This document shows positions 15,029 to 20,541 of a stretch of DNA of 20,541 nucleotides, piece by piece. The DNA is taken from the NCBI GenBank assembly GCA_900548255.1, contig URKH01000035.1, positions 1-20,541 of the forward strand, given 5' to 3'. Within the stretch, counting starts at the first letter, position 1. Every line of letters begins with the position of its first letter. The position numbers and the translations under genes were made by a program. Under the pieces are notes generated by a model. That model had not been told where the DNA came from. It worked only from the letters and a program-made list of their open reading frames with translations, and searched no databases. The stretch comes from an uncultured Collinsella sp. (lineage in GTDB: Bacteria; Actinomycetota; Coriobacteriia; Coriobacteriales; Coriobacteriaceae).

Positions 15029-16705
15029 ATGGCTGATTCTATGTTCCACCAGCCCGTTATGGGTCGTCGCGCCTTTGTTGGCGGCACCCTCGCTGCGAGC
15101 TCCATGGCTTTTCTTGCCGCATGCGGCAAGAAGGGCGGCGACGCTTCCGGTTCTGAGTCCGGTTCGACGCTGAACTTCTACATCAACAACCCGGTCTGCA
15201 TCGACCCCTACAACGTCCAGGAGGATCAGGGCACTCAGGTCGAGTACCAGCTCTTCGACGCTCTGACGGAGTACGATAACGAGAAGGGCGAGATCGTTCC
15301 GCTGGCTTGCGAGTCCTTCGAGGCTAACGACGACGCCACCGAGTTCACCTTCAAGATCAAGAAGGCCAAGTTCCACAACGGTGACGACGTTACCTCCAAG
15401 TCCTTCAAGCTCGGCTGGGAGCGCCTGGTCAACACTAAGTCGGCCATCGCTACCGAGTATGGTCCTTCCGAGGTCTCCTACCACCTTTCCATGGTCGAGG
15501 GCTATGACGATCTGCTTGCCGGTAATGCTACCGAGCTGTCCGGCGTTACCTGCCCGGATGACGAGACCCTCGTCGTCAAGCTGACTTCCGCCTACGCCGA
15601 CTTCCCCTTCGTCGCCTCTCACCCGGCTCTGTCCCCGGTTCCCGAGTGCGCCGAGTCCGATGTCAAGAGCTTCTACCTTGCCCCGGTCGGTAACGGCCCG
15701 TTCATGATGGACGGCAAGTGGGAGGATGGTCAGGAGATCAACCTCAAGAAGTTTGACGATTACTATGGCGACAAGGCCAAGATCGACGCCATCCACTTCC
15801 AGGTCATCAAGGACGTGGAGACCGCTTACAAGGAGTTCCAGGCCGGCAACCTCGATGTCTGCGACGTTCCCGTTGCTCAGATCGACGCCGCCAAGAAGGA
15901 TCGCGGCGAGTCCAAGGATGGCTACACCATGGGTGATGGCGAGCGCATGCTGCTCGGCTCCGAGCCTTCCACGTACTATCTGACGTGCAACACCACGGCC
16001 GAGCCGTTCAACAACGCTGACCTGCGCAGGGGCATCTCCCTGGCTATCAACCGTGAGGCCATCTGCAAGACCATCTTCAAGGGCACCCGTACCCCCGCTG
16101 ACGGCATCGTTCCTCCGGGAATCGCCGGCTACAAGGAGGGCGCATGGGAGTTCTGCGCCTATGACGTCGACAAGGCTAACGAGTACCTCGACAAGGTCGC
16201 TCCCGCTGGCGCTAACGGCGATCGTGGCATTAATGTGACCCTGTCCTACAACCAGGACGGTGGCCACAAGGAGATCATGGAGTCCATCATCGGCGACCTC
16301 GCCAAGGTGGGCGTCACCGCCGTCTCCGATACTCCCGAGTGGTCTGCCCTGCTCGAGCAGTATCAGAACTTCAACTATCAGTTCGGCCGTCTGGGCTGGA
16401 TCGCCGATTACCCGATCATGGACAACTTCCTGTACCCGCTGTTCCACTCCGACTCCCTCGGTGGCGACAACCGCTCTGGTTACAACAACCCCGAGTTCGA
16501 TGCCAAGGTCGATGAGGCCCGTGCCACGGTTGACGACGACGAGCGCATCGCCAAGATGCAGGAGGCTGACGCTATGGTCGCCGCTGACTGCCCGGTTATC
16601 CCGGTGATGTTCTACACGCACACCATCGTCGGCTCCGATCGCGTCAAGTACCTCTATGTCGATCCGCAGAAGCACGCCGATCTGGGTACCGCTGAGCTCG
16701 CCTAA
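15029..16705 (+). CDS. oppA: Oligopeptide-type ABC transporter substrate-binding lipoprotein
   Basis: This 558-residue SBP_bac_5 (OppA/DppA class) protein would capture the substrate outside the membrane and hand it to the permeases encoded next. The ATG at 15029 has a strong AAGGAGG site; the in-frame TTG at 14978 is rejected. The signal region has twin arginines (GRRAF, Arg13-Arg14), a hydrophobic stretch and a lipobox LAAC with Cys32, so it is probably a lipoprotein and perhaps a Tat substrate. A Gly/Ser-rich tether follows. Family blocks are visible: DALTEYD near the N-terminus, the NADLRRGISLAINREAI segment and DYPIMDNFLYPLF. Peptides are the usual ligands, but the exact substrate cannot be read from the sequence. 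Confidence 0.92.
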   Translation: MADSMFHQPVMGRRAFVGGTLAASSMAFLAACGKKGGDASGSESGSTLNFYINNPVCIDPYNVQEDQGTQVEYQLFDALTEYDNEKGEIVPLACESFEANDDATEFTFKIKKAKFHNGDDVTSKSFKLGWERLVNTKSAIATEYGPSEVSYHLSMVEGYDDLLAGNATELSGVTCPDDETLVVKLTSAYADFPFVASHPALSPVPECAESDVKSFYLAPVGNGPFMMDGKWEDGQEINLKKFDDYYGDKAKIDAIHFQVIKDVETAYKEFQAGNLDVCDVPVAQIDAAKKDRGESKDGYTMGDGERMLLGSEPSTYYLTCNTTAEPFNNADLRRGISLAINREAICKTIFKGTRTPADGIVPPGIAGYKEGAWEFCAYDVDKANEYLDKVAPAGANGDRGINVTLSYNQDGGHKEIMESIIGDLAKVGVTAVSDTPEWSALLEQYQNFNYQFGRLGWIADYPIMDNFLYPLFHSDSLGGDNRSGYNNPEFDAKVDEARATVDDDERIAKMQEADAMVAADCPVIPVMFYTHTIVGSDRVKYLYVDPQKHADLGTAELA

Positions 16706-16719
16706 GAGTTTTGCAGCTT

Positions 16720-16753
16720 CCATGAGGGTCAAGTATTTACGTAGACCTCATGG
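16720..16753 (+). terminator. Hairpin after the binding-protein gene
   Basis: CCATGAGGGTC (16720-16730) and GACCTCATGG (16744-16753) pair with one bulge. No T-run follows. It is the first of two hairpins in the 157-nt gap before the permease genes and could protect the 3' end of the binding-protein message. Confidence 0.5.
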
Positions 16754-16802
16754 GAAACATACAGTTCTCCCTAACCTGGGGTAAACTGGCTGATGGTAAT
16801 TT

Positions 16803-16832
16803 TGGGATGCCGGTCTGGCGATCGGCATCCCA
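16803..16832 (+). terminator. Second hairpin before the permease genes
   Basis: TGGGATGCCG (16803-16812) and CGGCATCCCA (16823-16832) form a perfect 10-bp stem with a 10-nt loop, followed by TTTAGG. It is a weak terminator or message-stability element, 30 nt upstream of the permease B start. Confidence 0.55.
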
Positions 16833-16862
16833 TTTAGGTTAATCCCTAGATAGGGGAGTGGT

Positions 16863-17900
16863 ATGGGTAAGTACATCGTTAAACGTGTGCTTCAGTTCAT
16901 CCCGGTATTTTTGGGCGTTACGTTGATTCTGTTCGCCCTCCAGAATATTGTGCCGGGAGACCCGATCAAGCTGATCGGTGGAGACAAGGCTCTGTCCCCC
17001 GAGGTAGAGCTTCAACTTCGCGTGCGCTATCACCTGGTCCAGGCGGACGAGGACGGCAACGCGATCCTTGACGAGAACGGCGATCCCGTTCCAACGTCGC
17101 TTGTGGACCAATACTTGAATTACATGAATGGTCTGCTTCATGGCGATCTGGGCAATTCGTATCAGCGCAAGCTGCCGGTTGCGGAAATCTTTGCCCAGAA
17201 GTATCCGTATACGGTTAAACTCGCCGCGTGCGCCATCGTGCTCGAGGCAATCATGGGTATCGGTGCGGGTATCATTTCGGCGGTAAAGCGCTATTCCTTC
17301 TGGGATATTTTGGTAACGCTGACCACGTCGATCCTCGTTGCCGTTCCTGCATTCTGGCTCGGTATGCTGCTGCAGCTGTTCTTTGGCGTCATCCTTAAGG
17401 ATGCCACCGGCGGCGCATTCTCCATGCCGATCTCGGGTGCCGGCGGCTCCAGCTCTCAGTATCAGGATTGGATGCACTATGTGCTTCCGACCATCACGCT
17501 GGCTTCGGTTTCGACCGCCTATGCTGCCCGCATCATGCGCTCGCAGCTGCTCGACGTCATGAATCAGGATTATATCCGCACGGCAAAGGCCAAGGGTCTC
17601 TCCAATCGCGCGATCATCGTCAAGCATGCGCTTAAGAATGCACTCATCCCCGTTGTTACCTATATTGGTGTCGACTTCGGCGGCATGCTTTCGGGCGCCA
17701 TCCTGACCGAGACGGTCTTTAACTGGCCCGGTATCGGCTCTGAGGTCTACCGCGCCATTAGCATGCGCGACTGGCCCATCGTTATGGGCGGCGTTACGCT
17801 CATCGTTGTCGTCGTTATGGTGATCAACCTGCTCGTCGACATTAGCTATGCATTCCTCGACCCGCGTATCCGCCTCGGCGGTCCGTCGGATAAGGCCTAA
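16863..17900 (+). CDS. oppB: Opp/Dpp-family ABC transporter permease B
   Basis: A 345-residue inner-membrane subunit of the BPD-type permease family. It has the N-terminal OppB/DppB segment (MGKYIVKRVLQFIPVFLGVT, first membrane span), several later spans, and an EAA-loop region with MNQDYIRTAKAKGLSNRAIIVKHALKN cut here into its recognisable parts DYIRTAKAKGLS and KHALKNALIP. It ends with YAFLDPRIRL, normal for the family. Residues 61-78 form an acidic insertion (DEDGN and DENGD) in the loop after the first span, where many homologues have a short GLD linker. The ribosome binding site is GGGGAG. Permease C begins 14 nt downstream. Confidence 0.93.
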   Translation: MGKYIVKRVLQFIPVFLGVTLILFALQNIVPGDPIKLIGGDKALSPEVELQLRVRYHLVQADEDGNAILDENGDPVPTSLVDQYLNYMNGLLHGDLGNSYQRKLPVAEIFAQKYPYTVKLAACAIVLEAIMGIGAGIISAVKRYSFWDILVTLTTSILVAVPAFWLGMLLQLFFGVILKDATGGAFSMPISGAGGSSSQYQDWMHYVLPTITLASVSTAYAARIMRSQLLDVMNQDYIRTAKAKGLSNRAIIVKHALKNALIPVVTYIGVDFGGMLSGAILTETVFNWPGIGSEVYRAISMRDWPIVMGGVTLIVVVVMVINLLVDISYAFLDPRIRLGGPSDKA

Positions 17901-17914
17901 GGGAGGTACGTCTC

Positions 17915-18850
17915 ATGCAGGAAACTGATTCTCAGTCTCAGGAGCAGGCTACCGCCACCAAGGCCGCATCTGCTCCCGCCAAGTCCCGCACGCTGTGGGG
18001 CGACGCTTTTAAGCGTCTTCGCAAGAATAAGCTCGCCGTTATCGGTATCTGCTGGATTATCATCGTCGTTTTGGTTGCCTTGACCGCAGACCTGTGGGCT
18101 AAGCCCTGGCTCGGGTCGCCGACGGCTTCTGACTCGACGACCATGGCCGAGACTTCGCTGCTGGCTCCGTGTGCCGAGCACCCGTTTGGTACCGACGCCC
18201 TTGGCCGCGACATTCTCGTCCGAGTTATCTACGGCGCGCGCGTTTCGCTTTCCGTCGGTATTATGGCCACCGCCATCTCCACGGTGATCGGTCTGATCAT
18301 GGGCGCCCTGGCCGGTTTCTATGGCGGCATCTGGGATACGATCATCATGCGCTTCGCGGATATCTTCCTGGCGTTCCCGTACGTGCTGTTCGTTGTCGCC
18401 ATGATCGCCGTTATCGGCCGTGGTCTTCAGAATGTTTTCATCGCCATCGGTATTCTCGGCTGGCCCTCGATTGCCCGTGTCTTCCGATCCGCGATCCTGA
18501 CAGTCAAGGAAAACGACTATGTTGACGCTGCGCGCGCGATGGGTGCATCCGATGCTCGTATCGTCGTGCGTCACATCTTCCCGAACTCCGTTGCTTCCAT
18601 CGTAGTCTACGCGACCATGAACATCGGTGGTGCCATTCTGACCGAGTCCGCTCTGTCCTTCCTCGGCATGGGCGTTATTCCGCCTACGCCTTCGTGGGGC
18701 TCCATGATTCAGGACGGTCAGCAGTATCTTCTGACTGCTCCCTGGATGATGATCATGCCCGGTTTGGCAATTCTTTCGACGGTGCTCGCCTTCACCCTGC
18801 TGGGTGACGGTCTGCGCGACGCCCTCGACGTCAAGATGAAGGACGCATAA
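17915..18850 (+). CDS. oppC: Opp/Dpp-family ABC transporter permease C
   Basis: The 311-residue partner permease. It begins with a polar cytoplasmic tail of about 40 residues, then the OppC N-terminal span (KLAVIGICWIIIVVLVALT), the HPFGTDALGRDILVRVIYGA motif and the membrane core. The EAA-loop region includes DYVDAARAMGAS, and the end reads LGDGLRDALDVKMKDA as in most DppC/OppC proteins. It has a strong AAGGGAGGT site. It is a clear paralogue of the permease half of the fusion protein at the window start, which has FGTDDKGRDILSRM at the matching place. The ATPase D gene starts two bases after its stop. Confidence 0.95.
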   Translation: MQETDSQSQEQATATKAASAPAKSRTLWGDAFKRLRKNKLAVIGICWIIIVVLVALTADLWAKPWLGSPTASDSTTMAETSLLAPCAEHPFGTDALGRDILVRVIYGARVSLSVGIMATAISTVIGLIMGALAGFYGGIWDTIIMRFADIFLAFPYVLFVVAMIAVIGRGLQNVFIAIGILGWPSIARVFRSAILTVKENDYVDAARAMGASDARIVVRHIFPNSVASIVVYATMNIGGAILTESALSFLGMGVIPPTPSWGSMIQDGQQYLLTAPWMMIMPGLAILSTVLAFTLLGDGLRDALDVKMKDA

Positions 18851-18852
18851 GG

Positions 18853-19941
18853 ATGAAGAAGAACAAGAACTATGTGGACCTGAAGGACCAGCCGGTTCCC
18901 GAGGGCCAGCATCTGCTCGAGGTCGATGACCTTAAGATGTATTTCCACACCGAGGATGGCGTCGTTCGCGCTGTCGACGGCGTGTCCTACACGCTCGATC
19001 GCGGTGAGACCCTGGGTGTCGTCGGTGAGTCCGGCTCTGGTAAGTCCGTGACCGCCATGACCATCATGGGCCTCATCTCGATGCCTCCGGGAAAGATTGA
19101 GGGCGGCGACGTTCGCTACCGCGGTCGTTCGATCCTCGAGATGACCGAGGAAGAAATGCAGCATATTCGCGGCAACGATATCGCGATGATCTTCCAGGAT
19201 CCTATGACCTCCCTGAACCCGGTCTATAAGATCGGCAAGCAGGTGGGCGAGGGACTTCGTCTGCACCGTGGCTACTCCAAGCAGGAGGCGCTCAAGCGCG
19301 CTACCGAGCTTTTGGACCTCGTTGGTATTCCCGAGCCCGAGAAGCGCGTCAATGAGTATCCGCACCAGTTCTCTGGCGGTATGCGTCAGCGCGTCATGAT
19401 TGCCATGGCCCTTGCCTGCGATCCCGATATTCTGATTGCCGATGAGCCCACGACTGCCCTGGACGTTACCATTCAGGCTAAAATCCTGGAAGAGATCAAA
19501 GAGATCAAGAGAAAACAGAAGCTTTCTGTTATCTTTATTACCCATGATCTGGGCGTTGTAGCCAATATGGCAGACCGTATCTGTGTTATGTATGCAGGAA
19601 AGATCGTGGAGGTGGGAACCGCCAGAGAGATCTTCTATAGTCCGGCTCATCCGTATACCTGGGCTCTGTTATCCTCTATGCCGGATATGGAGACAAAAGA
19701 GCGTCTGTTCTCAATTCCTGGAACACCGCCGAACATGATCTTCCCGCCAAAGGGAGATGCGTTTGCGGAACGAAACCAGTATGCTATGCAGGTGGATTTT
19801 GAGGAGCAGCCGCCGTTCTTTAAGCTGAGTGAAACTCATTACGCTGCTACCTGGCTTTTGCATCCGAATGCGCCGAAGGTAGAAATGCCGGAAGCACTTC
19901 AGCGCCGGATCGCACGTATGCATAGGAAGGAGGGCGTATAG
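18853..19941 (+). CDS. oppD: Opp/Dpp-family ABC transporter ATPase D, compositionally mosaic gene
   Basis: A 362-residue ATPase with Walker A GESGSGKS, Q-loop IFQDPMTSLNP, signature FSGGMRQR, Walker B with DEPTTALDVT (Asp197 onward), H-loop FITHDLGVV and the C-terminal oligopeptide-transporter extension. The protein reads as one full-length family member, but the DNA does not. Up to about 19450 it uses AAG, CGC/CGT, GAG and GGC/GGT, like the rest of the window. From about 19480 (Lys210, codon AAA) it switches to AAA, AGA, GGA, GTA and TTA, and GC falls visibly. The change falls in one of the most conserved stretches of the gene, and the frame is preserved. The two parts probably come from different organisms, through assembly error or recombination. 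Confidence 0.93.
   Translation: MKKNKNYVDLKDQPVPEGQHLLEVDDLKMYFHTEDGVVRAVDGVSYTLDRGETLGVVGESGSGKSVTAMTIMGLISMPPGKIEGGDVRYRGRSILEMTEEEMQHIRGNDIAMIFQDPMTSLNPVYKIGKQVGEGLRLHRGYSKQEALKRATELLDLVGIPEPEKRVNEYPHQFSGGMRQRVMIAMALACDPDILIADEPTTALDVTIQAKILEEIKEIKRKQKLSVIFITHDLGVVANMADRICVMYAGKIVEVGTAREIFYSPAHPYTWALLSSMPDMETKERLFSIPGTPPNMIFPPKGDAFAERNQYAMQVDFEEQPPFFKLSETHYAATWLLHPNAPKVEMPEALQRRIARMHRKEGV
19450..19480 (+). other. Composition breakpoint inside oppD (putative chimera or recombination junction)
   Basis: This approximate interval is the boundary between Collinsella-like and Lachnospiraceae-like sequence. It falls within codons for PTTALDVTIQA. Similar DNA (GAGCCCACGAC then GCCCTGGACGTTACC) also occurs at 1341-1367 in the fusion ATPase of this window, which shows how conserved the stretch is at DNA level. 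No repeat, IS end or tRNA marks the junction. Confidence 0.75.
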
Positions 19942-19942
19942 G

Positions 19943-20541
19943 ATGGAACAGAACGCGCAGAAGGAACGGGAGAAGATCCTAGAGATCAAAAACCTCTGTA
20001 TGGAATTCCCGGCCGGCAAGAAAAAGACGGTAAAGGCTTTAAATAATGTAACCTTCGATATCTATAAAGGCGAAAACTTCGGTCTGGTTGGTGAGAGCGG
20101 ATGTGGAAAAACCACACTGGGACGTACTCTGATCCGTCTTTATGATCCGACATCAGGAGAGATCCTGTTTAATGGAAAAAATATTTCCGGAAAGCTTTCC
20201 AAAGCGGATCGTGATTATGTTACAAGAAACCTGTCCATGATCTTTCAGGACCCGATCTCTTCCCTGAATCCGCGTATGACGGTAGAGGAGATCATTTCCG
20301 AGGGTTTAAAGACACGAGGAGAAAAGGATAAAGAACTCATCAGAAAAAGTGTTGCTTCAATTCTGAATAAGGTTGGTCTGCTTCCGGAGCACGGCTCCCG
20401 TTATCCGCATGAGTTCTCCGGAGGTCAGAGACAGAGAATCGGTATTGCCCGTTCTCTTGTTGTAAAACCGTCGATCATCATTGCCGATGAGCCGGTTTCA
20501 GCTCTGGACGTGTCAATTCAGGCGCAGGTGGTCAACCTGCT
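19943..20541 (+). CDS. oppF: Opp/Dpp-family ABC transporter ATPase F (3' partial)
   Basis: This frame is open to the window end, giving 199 codons of an OppF-type ATPase, roughly the first two thirds. It begins MEQNAQKEREKILEIKNL, with Walker A GESGCGKTT, Q-loop IFQDPISSLNPR, signature FSGGQRQRIGIARSL and Walker B with DEPVSALDVSIQAQ. It starts one base after the oppD stop, with AGGAAGGAGGG inside the end of oppD. The whole visible gene has the low-GC, AAA/AGA/GGA-rich codon use that starts inside oppD, unlike all genes before it. The protein style (FPAGKKKTVKALNNV, GLVGESGCGKTTLGRT) recalls clostridial OppF proteins. The function is normal for the operon; the DNA origin is in doubt. Confidence 0.92.
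   Translation, partial: MEQNAQKEREKILEIKNLCMEFPAGKKKTVKALNNVTFDIYKGENFGLVGESGCGKTTLGRTLIRLYDPTSGEILFNGKNISGKLSKADRDYVTRNLSMIFQDPISSLNPRMTVEEIISEGLKTRGEKDKELIRKSVASILNKVGLLPEHGSRYPHEFSGGQRQRIGIARSLVVKPSIIIADEPVSALDVSIQAQVVNL

Noticed and set aside
1..20541. CRISPR array, insertion sequence, integrase or phage genes
   Set aside because: I saw no regularly spaced repeats, transposase motifs or terminal repeats. The inverted repeat at 6683-6780 has no coding content and no visible target-site duplication.

Overview
The window is 20.5 kb of bacterial DNA, high in GC for the first 19.45 kb, with nineteen genes all on the + strand. The likely host is an actinobacterium of the class Coriobacteriia, most probably Collinsella-like. 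This rests on the GC- and CGT/CGC/AAG-rich codon use, on a RapZ whose Walker A motif carries Arg instead of Lys (as in actinobacterial RapZ), and on the block rapZ, whiA, gap, pgk, tpiA, secG, which has its counterpart order in mycobacteria and corynebacteria. The assignment is an inference; no 16S or tRNA gene is present.

Region 1 (1-7492) reads as a sialic-acid (N-acetylneuraminate) uptake and catabolism cluster. It opens with the end of a Dpp-family transporter: an inner-membrane permease fused to an ATPase (5' end cut by the window), then a second ATPase. Two tandem AXE1-type acetylesterase genes follow. The first has an intact catalytic triad. The second has lost the nucleophile, the oxyanion residues and a 42-residue segment, and looks like a pseudoenzyme. 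Next come a NanA-like lyase, a ROK-family sugar kinase and NanE epimerase. Together these would import sialic acid, possibly remove O-acetyl groups, split it to ManNAc plus pyruvate, phosphorylate ManNAc and epimerise it to GlcNAc-6-phosphate. The kinase and nanE are separated by a 98-nt near-symmetric inverted repeat capped by a C(UUCG)G tetraloop.

Region 2 (7493-14790) is the conserved core: rapZ and whiA (without the usual yvcK between them), an AT-rich promoter region, gap, a terminator-like hairpin, then the tightly packed pgk-tpiA-gpmI set, a strong terminator, secG and another terminator. It covers lower glycolysis from glyceraldehyde-3-phosphate to 2-phosphoglycerate, plus a subunit of the protein translocase.

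Region 3 (14791-20541) is a complete-looking Opp/Dpp peptide-type transporter operon: lipoprotein substrate-binding protein, permeases B and C, ATPase D and the first two thirds of ATPase F. Inside the D gene, around 19450-19480 in the conserved Walker B/D-loop stretch, base and codon use change abruptly from Collinsella-like to lower-GC, AAA/AGA/GGA-rich use typical of Lachnospiraceae-like Firmicutes. The new style runs to the window end through the whole of the visible F gene. The reading frame is intact across the break. An assembly chimera is the first explanation to test; a recent in-gene recombination is the alternative.

The long antisense reading frames that parallel almost every gene are by-products of the strong codon bias and are not annotated.
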